Part shown: positions 1 through 6,542 of the stretch, one piece after another
How the letters are laid out: each line of letters begins with the position of its first letter
Position numbering within the stretch: position 1 is the first letter of the stretch
Origin: Alphaproteobacteria bacterium
GTDB taxonomy: Bacteria > Pseudomonadota > Alphaproteobacteria > Caulobacterales > Caulobacteraceae
Direction: 5' to 3'
Length of the DNA stretch: 12,983 nucleotides
Assembly (NCBI GenBank): GCA_018895795.1
Contig: JAHINZ010000191.1
Span: 1 to 12,983 of the forward strand
The notes under the pieces: generated by a model
Seen by the model: the letters and a program-made list of their open reading frames with translations, nothing else
The model's database searches: none
What the model was told of the DNA's origin: nothing
Program-made: the position numbers and the translations under genes

Positions 1-306
1 AAAGCGCTCGCGGGCGGACCATCCTCACGGTCAAGAACAGCTTGTGCGAAGCGGACAGGTCGAGCCGAAACGCAAAAACACATCACGGTCTCCGGGGTCG
101 TCCCGGCCGCTTCGCAGCCTCCCCACCCACTCAGCGGTCATGCCGCGCGAGGCCAATCAGACTTGCCCCCACCGGGTCGCTTCGCGACCGTCCGCCCCCG
201 GAGGGGGCGGATGAATTCATCTTCGCCCTCCGGGGGAGAAGCGCCGCAGGCGCGGAGGGGGCGAGAGGGCGGATCGTGTCCAGCGATGGCCTTCAGGAGC
301 CGATGA
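1..306. other. Gene-poor left edge with GC-rich palindromes
   Basis: No convincing gene is visible in this stretch downstream of dnaQ. Reading frames that stay open here translate into Arg/Pro/Gly-rich low-complexity sequence and pass straight through palindromes, which is typical of high-GC non-coding DNA. The first 120 bases could be the promoter side of a gene beyond the left edge, but nothing inside the window supports that. The right part, about 175-270, is filled with inverted repeats and probably forms the 3' end region of the minus-strand dnaQ transcript. Confidence 0.5.
175..263. repeat. Cluster of GC-rich inverted repeats (REP-like / dnaQ 3' end)
   Basis: Three nested or adjacent palindromes are visible. 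GGTCGC/GCGACC (175-180 and 184-189) has a 3-nt loop. TCCGCCCCC/GGGGGCGGA (191-199 and 203-211) has a 3-nt spacer. A looser pair around 225-233 and 253-263 (CGCCCTCCG against CGGAGGGGGCG) brackets a short GCGCCGCAGGCGC-type core. No U-tract follows on either strand, so this is not a classical intrinsic terminator. It resembles the short dispersed palindromic elements found between genes in Caulobacterales, but dispersal cannot be judged from one window. Confidence 0.5.
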
Positions 307-1020
307 TCAATGCGGCAGGTCGACCAGACCCAGTTTCACCCACACGGCCTTGTCCTTCAGGGTGGACTGGATCCATTCGACATGGATCTCGCGCTCGGCC
401 GGGGTGGAGCGCGCGGCCAGGGGGCGCGGACGGGCGCCATAGGCCCCGGCCGACAGCTGGGCGGTCATCTCGGCGGTGACCACGGCGGTCAGTTCCAGGG
501 CGCGTTCCTTGCCGCCCTGCAGTTCCAGATAGACCTCGGCCAGCAGGTGGGCGTCGATCAGGGCCCCGTGCTTGTCGCGGCTTTCCAGGCTGATCTTGTA
601 GCGTTTGCACAGGGCGTCGAGCGAATTGTACATGCCCGGAAAGCGCTTCTTGGCCATGGCCAGGGTGTCGACCCACTGGCTTTCGGGCAGGATGCCGCGT
701 CCGCATTTCTGCAGCTCGAAATTGACGAAGCTGCGGTCGAAGGCGGCATTGTGCGCGACCACGACGGAGTCGCCGACAAATTCCAGGAACCTGTCGGCGA
801 TCGCCTCGAACCGGGGCTTGCCGGTCAGGAACTCGCTCGACAGGCCGTGAACCTTCTGGGCCTCGGCCGGCATGTCGCGCAGCGGATCGCAATATTCGTG
901 GAACGACTTGCCGGTGGGCATGAAGTCGAGGACCTCGATACAGCCGATCTCGACCAGGCGGTCGCCCGTCTTCGGATCAAAGCCGGTGGTTTCGGTGTCG
1001 AGGATGATTTCCCGGGCCAT
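307..1020 (-). CDS. dnaQ: DNA polymerase III epsilon subunit (3'-5' proofreading exonuclease)
   Basis: Epsilon removes mismatched nucleotides during replication as part of the Pol III core. The 237-residue product shows the complete DEDDh exonuclease set: ExoI D8 and E10 in DTETTG, ExoII H90/D95 in HNAAFD, and ExoIII H151/D156 in KHGALIDAH. After about residue 190 the chain becomes Ala/Arg/Pro-rich, as expected for the tail that tethers epsilon to the alpha subunit; that role is inferred. The ATG at 1018-1020 directly precedes the conserved first strand (REIILDTET). It is the last gene of the ppsR-maf-aroE-coaE-dnaQ operon, with a 36-nt gap after coaE. A GANTC methylation site (1024-1028) lies just upstream of the start. 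No clear Shine-Dalgarno is visible, so translation may depend on upstream genes. Confidence 0.95.
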   Translation of the reverse strand: MAREIILDTETTGFDPKTGDRLVEIGCIEVLDFMPTGKSFHEYCDPLRDMPAEAQKVHGLSSEFLTGKPRFEAIADRFLEFVGDSVVVAHNAAFDRSFVNFELQKCGRGILPESQWVDTLAMAKKRFPGMYNSLDALCKRYKISLESRDKHGALIDAHLLAEVYLELQGGKERALELTAVVTAEMTAQLSAGAYGARPRPLAARSTPAEREIHVEWIQSTLKDKAVWVKLGLVDLPH

Positions 1021-1056
1021 GGTGATTCAATGGGCCGGTTCGGCGGCCCCTTCAAG

Positions 1057-1650
1057 TCACCCAGGATGTCGCAGGCTGTGGAGGATGGCGACGACCTGTT
1101 GACGGGCGTGATCCAGACCCTGACCGGTGTCGATGACGAAATCGGCCCGGGCGCGTTTCTCGGCGTCGGGTGTCTGACGGGCCAGTATGGCCTCGAACTT
1201 GGCCGCGTCCATGCCGGGCCGGGCCAGAACCCGGGCCCGCTGGACCTGCGCCGGGGCCGAGACCACCACCACCTTGTCGACCTTCTTGTCGCCGCCGGTC
1301 TCGTACAGCAGCGGCACGTCCAGCACGACGATGTCGTGGCCGTCGGTCGCGGCGTGCTCGAAAAAGCCGAGGCGATGGGCCCCGACCAGCGGATGGACGA
1401 TGGTCTCCAGTTTCGCCAGCGCCTCGGGATCGCCGAGGACAGCGGCGCTCAGCCGGGCCCGATCGATGGCGCCGTCGACGACCACCCCGGGAAAGGCCGC
1501 CTCGACGGGCGCGACCGCCGCGCCGCCCACGGCGTACAGCGCATGCACGGCGGCGTCGGAATCATAGACGGGAACGCCCAAGGCCTCGAACATCGCCGAG
1601 GTGGTCGACTTGCCCATGCCGATCGAGCCGGTGAGACCCAGGATGATCAT
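1057..1650 (-). CDS. coaE: Dephospho-CoA kinase
   Basis: CoaE phosphorylates the 3' hydroxyl of dephospho-CoA with ATP, the last step of coenzyme A synthesis in the cytoplasm. The 197-residue protein starts MIILGLTGSIGMGKS, with the Walker A loop at residues 8-15, and has the acidic substrate motif YDSD (D30, D32). Length is typical of the family. The ATG at 1648-1650 is preceded on the minus strand by GGAGAGG with 8 nt spacing, a good ribosome binding site lying inside the 3' end of aroE. The gap to the aroE stop codon is only 3 nt, so the two are probably translationally coupled. Confidence 0.95.
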   Translation of the reverse strand: MIILGLTGSIGMGKSTTSAMFEALGVPVYDSDAAVHALYAVGGAAVAPVEAAFPGVVVDGAIDRARLSAAVLGDPEALAKLETIVHPLVGAHRLGFFEHAATDGHDIVVLDVPLLYETGGDKKVDKVVVVSAPAQVQRARVLARPGMDAAKFEAILARQTPDAEKRARADFVIDTGQGLDHARQQVVAILHSLRHPG

Positions 1651-1653
1651 GGT

Positions 1654-2538
1654 TCAGGCCTCTCCCAGATGACGCAGGGCCAGGGCGCGGACATCGACCT
1701 CGGCGGGCGGGGCCTGGCCGTAGAAGGCCTCGAACGACGGGACCGCCTGGCGCAGCAGCATCTCCAGGCCATCCACCGTGCGGCGACCGGCGGCGGCGGC
1801 GCGGCGCAGGAATTCGGTGCGCAGCGGCTTGTAGACCATGTCAACGACAACCGCCTCGAGCGGGGTCAAATCCAGCTGGGCGCCGGGACCCGCGCCGCCG
1901 CCCAGGCCCAGGGACGTCGCGTTGATCACCAGCCCCGCCTGCGTCAGGTGATCGGCCAGGTCCTCTTCTGGCACGGCCACGACCCGCGAGCCGAAGGTTT
2001 CGACCAGCTCATGGGCGCGGGCCAGGGTGCGATTGATCAGGCTGACCTGCGGCGCGCCGGCCAGCAGCAGGGCCGCGATCGCGCCGCGCGCCGCGCCGCC
2101 GGCGCCCAGCACCACCACGGGAGCCGCGGCGACATCATAGCCGGACGCCTGGGCCTCGATCGCGCCCAGCAGGCCGGGACCGTCGGTATTGTCGGCCTGG
2201 ATCGTCCCGTCGGACTCGAAGATCAGCAGATTGGCCGCCCCGGCCATCCGGGCCAGGTCGCTGGCGGTGTCGGCCAAGGCCAGGGCCCGTTCCTTGAACG
2301 GGATGGTGACGTTCAGCCCGCGCACCGCCCCGCCGCGCAGGCCGTCGATGAAGGTCTCGAAGCGATCCTCCGTCGGGGCGAACGGCGCATAGACGGCGTC
2401 CAGGCCGGCGGCGGCGATCCAGGCATTGTGGATCAACGGGCTCATCGAATGGCGGATCGGCGCGCCGCACACTCCGGCGACGATCGCCGCCCCGGTGATT
2501 GCGGGTCCAGTGATCGCGCGCTCTGGGGACGGGCTCAT
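1654..2538 (-). CDS. aroE: Shikimate 5-dehydrogenase
   Basis: AroE reduces 3-dehydroshikimate to shikimate with NADPH in the aromatic amino acid pathway. In the 294-residue product the shikimate-binding SxS pair is S31/S33 (HSMSPLIHN), the catalytic lysine is K82 (VTIPFKE) and the partner aspartate is D119 (DNTDG). The NADP-binding loop GAGGAA is at 145-150. The first conserved strand (VAGVCGAPIRHS) begins near residue 20, so the N-terminus carries about 17 residues more than many homologues. The ATG at 2536-2538 overlaps the maf stop codon as ATGA, which supports this start. coaE follows after 3 nt. All key residues are present, so it is likely active. Confidence 0.95.
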   Translation of the reverse strand: MSPSPERAITGPAITGAAIVAGVCGAPIRHSMSPLIHNAWIAAAGLDAVYAPFAPTEDRFETFIDGLRGGAVRGLNVTIPFKERALALADTASDLARMAGAANLLIFESDGTIQADNTDGPGLLGAIEAQASGYDVAAAPVVVLGAGGAARGAIAALLLAGAPQVSLINRTLARAHELVETFGSRVVAVPEEDLADHLTQAGLVINATSLGLGGGAGPGAQLDLTPLEAVVVDMVYKPLRTEFLRRAAAAGRRTVDGLEMLLRQAVPSFEAFYGQAPPAEVDVRALALRHLGEA

Positions 2539-3134
2539 GTTTCGAGCGCTCCATGAAGACGCAGAAAGTCCAGCAGACCCACCAGGGGCAGGCCCAGAAT
2601 GGTAAAATAGTCGCCGTCGACGGCGTCGAACAGCTGCACGCCTTCGCCTTCCAGCTCGTAACAGCCGACACAGTGCAGGATGTGCTCGCCGCGCCGGGCC
2701 AGATAGCCGTCGAGCCAGGCGTCGCTAAAGGGGCGCACCGACAGCTTGGCGCTCTGCACCACCCGCCAGATCGGCCGGCCGCCCTGGGCCACGACCACGG
2801 CCGAATGCAGCTTGTGGGTCTTTCCGCGCAGTTCCAGCAGCAGGGCCCGGGCCTGATCCAGGGTCTCGACCTTGTCGATCAGCCGCCCGGCGAAATCCAG
2901 GGTCTGGTCGGCGCCGATCACCAGGCCCGGCCGCTTGGTCGAGACCTTGACCGCCTTCATCTCGGCCAGGGCGTCGGCGACCTCGCGCGGCGAACCGCCC
3001 TCGGCCAGCAAGCCGGCCTTGGCGGCGTCTTCGTCGACGCCGGCGACGACCGCCTCGAACGCGACGCCGGCGTCGCGCAGGATCGCCTGCCGCGCCGCGC
3101 TCCTGGACGCCAGGGTGACGGCCGTGCGGCTCAC
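2535..3134 (-). CDS. maf: Maf-family nucleoside triphosphate pyrophosphatase
   Basis: Maf proteins hydrolyse non-canonical or modified nucleoside triphosphates and have been linked to septum control. The 199-residue protein has the N-terminal signature LASRSAARQ (S10, R11, S12), lysines K60/K63 in the EMKAVK stretch, and the catalytic-base region IGADQTL (D76, Q77). The Asp-Gln pair is reminiscent of the YceF type rather than the YhdE type, but I would not fix substrate specificity from that. The start is GTG at 3132-3134, overlapping the ppsR stop as GTGA; the downstream end overlaps aroE as ATGA. Overlap on both sides indicates tight operon coupling. Confidence 0.9.
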   Translation of the reverse strand: MSRTAVTLASRSAARQAILRDAGVAFEAVVAGVDEDAAKAGLLAEGGSPREVADALAEMKAVKVSTKRPGLVIGADQTLDFAGRLIDKVETLDQARALLLELRGKTHKLHSAVVVAQGGRPIWRVVQSAKLSVRPFSDAWLDGYLARRGEHILHCVGCYELEGEGVQLFDAVDGDYFTILGLPLVGLLDFLRLHGALET

Positions 3135-4039
3135 CCCAACACCTCGACCTGGCCGCGGCCGCCTGACAACAGATTGATGATCGCGGCGGCGGTCTCCTCG
3201 ACCGAGCGGCGGGTGACGTCGATGATCGGCCAGCCCATCTTCTCGAACAGGCGGCGGGCGGCGATGATCTCGGCGCGCACCGCGTCGGTGTCGATATAGT
3301 CGCTCTCGCGATCCTCCTTCAGAGAGAGGAGCCGGTTGCGGCGGATCTGGATCAGCCGATCGGGCGTGGTCATCAGCCCGACGATCAGGGTGTTCTTCAG
3401 CTCGAACAGGTCGCTGGGCGGGGGCCGGCCGGGCACCAGCGGCACATTGGCGGCGCGCACCCCGCGATGGGCCAGATAGATGCAGGTCGGGGTCTTGGAG
3501 GTGCGCGACACCCCCACCAGAATGACGTCGGCCCGGGTCAGGTCCTGACCCCCCTGGCCGTCATCATGGGCGATCGCATAGTCCAGGGCGTCGATGCGGT
3601 CGAAATAGTCGTTGTTCAGCGTGTGCTGGGCGCCGACCCGGGTGGAGATCCGCGCGCCAAGATAACGCGACATGGCGCTGACCACCGGGTCCAGCGCCGC
3701 GATACAGGGCATTTCGAGGCGGCGACAGCCTTCCTCGAGCGCCGTGCGCAAACCCGCGTCGATGATGGTGTGCATCACCACCCCCGGCGCGCCGGCGATC
3801 TCCTCGAGCGCCCGATCAAGCTGCCGGGTGGAGCGCACCAGGGCGTAGATGTGCTCGATGGGCAGGATGTCGGTGAACCGGGCGCACACCGCCCGCGCCA
3901 TGGCGTTGAGCGTCTCGCCCGTGGAGTCGGAGACCAGATGAATATGGAAATAGGTCGCGAAACGCGGCGCGGGACGGTCGCCCTCGGCCCCCGCCGTCGA
4001 ACCTTCCTGTGGATCATCCGTTAACGGTTGCTTAACCAC
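3131..4039 (-). CDS. ppsR: Pyruvate, phosphate dikinase regulatory protein (bifunctional Ser/Thr kinase/phosphorylase, DUF299)
   Basis: Proteins of this family switch pyruvate, phosphate dikinase or PEP synthetase off and on by ADP-dependent phosphorylation and Pi-dependent dephosphorylation of a threonine next to the catalytic histidine. With the start chosen here (302 residues) the conserved N-terminal strand FHIHLVSDSTGET lies at about 31-43 and the P-loop GVSRTSKT at 176-183. The start is uncertain: GTG at 4037-4039 has AGAGG 8 nt upstream and gives a family-like length, while ATG at 4088-4090 adds 17 residues with no obvious ribosome binding site. It is the first gene of the minus-strand operon and diverges from hemE across the candidate origin. 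A perfect CtrA box (4021-4035) lies in its first codons. The target dikinase is not in this window. Confidence 0.88.
   Translation of the reverse strand: MVKQPLTDDPQEGSTAGAEGDRPAPRFATYFHIHLVSDSTGETLNAMARAVCARFTDILPIEHIYALVRSTRQLDRALEEIAGAPGVVMHTIIDAGLRTALEEGCRRLEMPCIAALDPVVSAMSRYLGARISTRVGAQHTLNNDYFDRIDALDYAIAHDDGQGGQDLTRADVILVGVSRTSKTPTCIYLAHRGVRAANVPLVPGRPPPSDLFELKNTLIVGLMTTPDRLIQIRRNRLLSLKEDRESDYIDTDAVRAEIIAARRLFEKMGWPIIDVTRRSVEETAAAIINLLSGGRGQVEVLG
4021..4035. promoter_or_regulatory. CtrA box (TTAA-N7-TTAA) within the ppsR 5' end
   Basis: TTAACGGTTGCTTAA is a perfect TTAA-N7-TTAA match to the CtrA consensus. It lies inside the first codons of ppsR whichever start is used, at the left border of the candidate origin. 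CtrA bound here could repress ppsR-operon transcription or add to origin repression. Confidence 0.75.
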
Positions 4040-4199
4040 TTGGCCTGCCTCTGGGGACGCCCGGGCGCCGAAACCGCCCCTAAGCGTCATGTCATGTCGC
4101 CGCTGTGATCAACGGCCGCATTGACCGCGTAACATCCCCAAGCCCAAGCCGCATCCCTCGATCTTGGATCGCCGTGATCCCGTGGCACGGGAAAAAAGG

Positions 4200-4214
4200 T
4201 TAACGAGATCCTAA
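4200..4214. promoter_or_regulatory. CtrA box, near-perfect (TTAA-N7-CTAA)
   Basis: TTAACGAGATCCTAA has one mismatch in the second half-site. It sits immediately after a GAAAAAAGG stretch in the AT-rich part of the candidate origin. It is 30 nt from the next box (4230-4244), roughly three helical turns, so both could be bound on the same DNA face. Confidence 0.75.
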
Positions 4215-4229
4215 TGCTGCTCGGTGTCA

Positions 4230-4244
4230 TTAATCATTCATTAA
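4230..4244. promoter_or_regulatory. CtrA box, perfect (TTAA-N7-TTAA)
   Basis: TTAATCATTCATTAA is a perfect match to the CtrA consensus, within the most AT-rich segment of the origin region. The box at 4200-4214 is about three helical turns away, which would favour cooperative binding of CtrA dimers. Confidence 0.8.
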
Positions 4245-4297
4245 GGAACGCAAGGCGGTAGCGATCCATCCCCAGGGTTAACAGGGCGTCTTCCCCC

Positions 4298-4339
4298 TGT
4301 GGGGAATCGTGGGCACAAGCTTGGACGAGGTGTGGGCTT
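4298..4339 (-). promoter_or_regulatory. Array of weak DnaA-box-like motifs
   Basis: On the minus strand CCCACA/CCCACG cores recur at 4298-4303, 4308-4313 and 4331-4336. The first is TTCCCCACA (4298-4306), which matches the DnaA consensus TTATCCACA at 7 of 9 positions. Starts are 10 and 23 nt apart, close to one and two helical turns. The first motif also forms a hairpin-like inverted repeat with TTCCCC at 4291-4296. A further TTTTCCCCAG lies on the plus strand at 4357-4366. They resemble the weak DnaA sites described for Caulobacter origins; binding is inferred. Confidence 0.5.
4304..4308. promoter_or_regulatory. CcrM methylation site (GANTC) in the origin
   Basis: GAATC is the only GANTC I can find between 4040 and 4473. 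It overlaps the end of the TTCCCCACA motif (4298-4306). In Caulobacterales, CcrM methylates GANTC late in the cell cycle, so this site becomes hemimethylated right after origin firing. Confidence 0.6.
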
Positions 4340-4399
4340 GCAGGGTTGCGGGCCGGTTTTCCCCAGTTCGCACTTGCCCAGCCTCTCCTACTTCCAAAC

Positions 4400-4414
4400 T
4401 TAAGATCTTATTAA
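4400..4414. promoter_or_regulatory. CtrA box, perfect, in the probable hemE promoter
   Basis: TTAAGATCTTATTAA is a perfect TTAA-N7-TTAA match, 59 nt upstream of the hemE ATG in an AT-rich island. The location fits the Caulobacter arrangement in which a CtrA site overlaps an origin-internal hemE promoter. I cannot assign the -35 and -10 elements unambiguously. Confidence 0.8.
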
Positions 4415-4473
4415 GAAATGAAGATAGGCGTTCGGGCTTGAGCCGGAGAGCGGGACGGGATTTAACGCCGTGC

Positions 4474-5502
4474 ATGACGCTCTCCGTAACGCCCAAGCTG
4501 TTGTCGGTCCTGTCGGGCCAGTCCTTCGACCATCCGCCCGTGTGGTTCATGCGCCAGGCGGGTCGCTATCTGCCGGAGTACCGCGCCGTCCGCGCCACCG
4601 CGCCGGACTTCATCAGCTTCTGCTTCGATCCGGAAAAGGCCGCCGAGGTGACGCTGCAGCCAATGCGGCGGTTTCCCTATGATGCGGCCATCGTTTTCGC
4701 CGACATCCTGCTGATCCCCGGCGCCCTGGGCCAGAAGGTCTGGTTCGAGGCCGGCGAGGGTCCCAAGCTGGGCGAACTGCCGTCGCTGGACTCGATGGCC
4801 GAGCGGGCCAGTCAAGCCGGCGCGGCCCTGTCCAAGGTCGGTGAAACCCTGACCCGGGTGCGGGCGGCGCTGGAGCCGGAACGGGCCTTGATCGGTTTCG
4901 CCGGCGCGCCCTGGACCGTGGCGACCTACATGATCGAGGGCCGGTCCAGCGATCGCGTCGGCGCGCGGACCTATGCCTATCAAAACCCCGAGGCGCTGGA
5001 TCGGCTGATCACCATCCTGGTCGAGGCGACGGTGGACTATCTGGCCATGCAGGTCGCGGCCGGGGCCCAGGTGCTGAAGCTGTTCGAAAGCTGGGCCGAG
5101 GGTCTGTCAGAACCCCAGTTCGAGCGCCTGGTGATCCAGCCGCATATCGCGATCCTGAAGGGCCTGCGCGATCGTGGGATCACGGTTCCGGTCATCGGCT
5201 TCCCGCGCGGGGCCGGCGCCCTGGTCGAAACCTATGCCGAGGTGGTCCCCGTTCAGGGCGTGGCCCTCGACACCCAGATCAGCGCGGCGATGGGTCGGAG
5301 GATCCAGAAGATCAAGCCGATCCAGGGCGCGTTGGATCCCCTGCTGCTGCGGGCCGGCGGCGACCAACTCCTTCGCCGGGTGGATCAGATGATCGAGCAA
5401 TGGGGGCAGGGCCCCTATATCTTCAATCTGGGCCACGGCATCCTGCCCGACACGCCCATCGCCCATGTTGAACAGGTCCTGGCGCGAGTGACCGGCAAAT
5501 GA
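4474..5502 (+). CDS. hemE: Uroporphyrinogen III decarboxylase
   Basis: HemE removes four acetate carboxyls from uroporphyrinogen III to give coproporphyrinogen III in haem synthesis. The 342-residue protein begins MTLSVTPKLLSVLSGQ. It carries the signature PPVWFMRQAGRYLPEYR with R27 and R31, and the pyrrole-binding aspartate D77 in FADILLIPGALG. The GFAGAPWTVATYMIEG segment is also typical of the family. The frame stays open further upstream, to 4309, but that part has no family similarity and runs through origin motifs, so the ATG at 4474 is used. No strong Shine-Dalgarno is seen. Transcription probably starts inside the origin region and may be CtrA-controlled. The stop overlaps the hemH start (ATGA). 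Confidence 0.96.
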   Translation: MTLSVTPKLLSVLSGQSFDHPPVWFMRQAGRYLPEYRAVRATAPDFISFCFDPEKAAEVTLQPMRRFPYDAAIVFADILLIPGALGQKVWFEAGEGPKLGELPSLDSMAERASQAGAALSKVGETLTRVRAALEPERALIGFAGAPWTVATYMIEGRSSDRVGARTYAYQNPEALDRLITILVEATVDYLAMQVAAGAQVLKLFESWAEGLSEPQFERLVIQPHIAILKGLRDRGITVPVIGFPRGAGALVETYAEVVPVQGVALDTQISAAMGRRIQKIKPIQGALDPLLLRAGGDQLLRRVDQMIEQWGQGPYIFNLGHGILPDTPIAHVEQVLARVTGK

Positions 5503-6542
5503 ACCCGCGTCGTAAGATCGCCGTCGTCCTGTTCAATCTGGGCGGACCCGACGGCCCGGACGCGGTGCGGCCGTTCCTGTTCAACCTGTTTCGCGATGAA
5601 GCCATCATCGGCGCGCCGGCGATCATTCGCTATCCGATCGCGGCCCTGATCTCGACGACCCGCGAAAAGAGCGCCAAGGCCAATTACGCCATCATGGGCG
5701 GCGGCTCGCCGCTGTTGCCCGAGACCGAAAAACAGGCCGCTGCGCTGGAGGCCGACCTCGCCAAGGCCCTGCCGGACGCGGATACCAAGTGCTTCATCGC
5801 CATGCGCTACTGGAAGCCGCTGACCGAACAGACCGCCAAGGCCGTCAAGGCCTGGGCCCCGGACGAGATCGTGCTGCTGCCGCTCTATCCGCATTTCTCG
5901 ACGACGACGACCGGGTCATCCCTGAAGGCGTGGAACAAGGCCTATCGCGGCGGGGGTCGGACCCACACGGTCTGTTGCTATCCGACCGATGACGCCTTGA
6001 TCGAGACCCATGCTCAGTTGATCCGAGAGGCCTATGAGAAGGCTGGCAGTCCCAAGCCCGCCCGCCTGCTGTTTTCGGCCCACGGTCTGCCCGAGAAGGT
6101 GATTTTGGCCGGCGACCCCTATCAGAAACAGATCGAGGCGACCGCCGCCGCCGTGGCGGCCAGGCTGGGTGACGGCTGGGACTGGAAGGTTAGCTATCAA
6201 AGTCGGGTTGGGCCGCTGAAATGGATTGGCCCGTCGACCGATGACGAGATCCGGGCGGCCAGCCAGCAAGGTCTGGCCCTGATCGTGACACCGATCGCCT
6301 TCGTCTCCGAGCATATCGAGACCCTGGTCGAGCTGGATCATGAATATCGCGAACTGGCGGTCGAGAACGGCTGCCCGGCCTATATCCGCGTCGCCGCCCT
6401 GGGGGTCACGCCGTCCTTCATCGACGGTCTGGCCAAGGCCGTCACAGCGGCCTTGCCGCGTGACGGTGTTCTTCCGGCCTGTAATTGGCGCTGCAGCGGC
6501 GATCTGACCAAGTGTCCCCGCAAGCAAGGAGCGGCGGCGTGA
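5499..6542 (+). CDS. hemH: Ferrochelatase, probable [2Fe-2S] type
   Basis: HemH inserts ferrous iron into protoporphyrin IX, the final step of protohaem synthesis. The 347-residue protein shows the N-terminal LFNLGGPD motif, the catalytic histidine H195 in FSAHGLPEK and the acidic pair region SEHIETLVELDHEY (E271, E274). The C-terminus has three cysteines (C328, C332, C339) in a CNWRCSGDLTKC pattern, and there is an internal pair, C159/C160. This agrees with the [2Fe-2S]-cluster ferrochelatases reported from Caulobacter and Mycobacterium; cluster ligation here is inferred. The start overlaps the hemE stop by 4 nt and the stop overlaps the GTG start of hemJ, so the three genes are probably co-translated. 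Confidence 0.96.
   Translation: MNPRRKIAVVLFNLGGPDGPDAVRPFLFNLFRDEAIIGAPAIIRYPIAALISTTREKSAKANYAIMGGGSPLLPETEKQAAALEADLAKALPDADTKCFIAMRYWKPLTEQTAKAVKAWAPDEIVLLPLYPHFSTTTTGSSLKAWNKAYRGGGRTHTVCCYPTDDALIETHAQLIREAYEKAGSPKPARLLFSAHGLPEKVILAGDPYQKQIEATAAAVAARLGDGWDWKVSYQSRVGPLKWIGPSTDDEIRAASQQGLALIVTPIAFVSEHIETLVELDHEYRELAVENGCPAYIRVAALGVTPSFIDGLAKAVTAALPRDGVLPACNWRCSGDLTKCPRKQGAAA

Larger units (their letters stand above)
4040..4473. other. Candidate chromosomal replication origin (Cori-like region)
   Basis: This 434-nt non-coding stretch between divergent ppsR and hemE matches the position of Caulobacter Cori. Visible elements are CtrA boxes at 4200-4214, 4230-4244 and 4400-4414, plus one at 4021-4035 inside ppsR. 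TTAA half-sites occur at 4278-4281 and 4462-4465. AT-rich patches (about 4190-4245 and 4391-4427) could unwind. A run of G/C-rich weak DnaA-like motifs lies around 4291-4366, with one GANTC site at 4304-4308. No perfect TTATCCACA box is present, consistent with the known use of weak DnaA sites in Caulobacter. I could not place an IHF site with confidence. Origin function is inferred from synteny and motifs. Confidence 0.85.

Noticed and set aside
1..306. Open frame running from the left edge to a TGA at 304-306
   Set aside because: The translation is low-complexity Arg/Pro/Gly and crosses several palindromes; no domain is recognisable.
310..2556. Long plus-strand open frame (748 codons) opposite dnaQ, coaE and aroE
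   Set aside because: It is Gly/Gln/Asp-rich mirror-strand sequence created by high-GC codon bias. The minus-strand genes carry full catalytic motifs.
4316..4323. CAAGCTTG palindrome in the origin as a regulator site
   Set aside because: It is an 8-bp palindrome with no known matching factor and can occur by chance.
4309..4473. In-frame upstream extension of hemE through the origin region
   Set aside because: The added 55 residues have no family similarity and overlap CtrA and DnaA-like motifs; HemE proteins normally begin near the ATG at 4474.
6485..6538. Upstream ATG start for hemJ
   Set aside because: It lies deep in hemH and adds 18 unrelated residues; the GTG at 6539 has a strong AAGGAG ribosome binding site and begins the conserved region.
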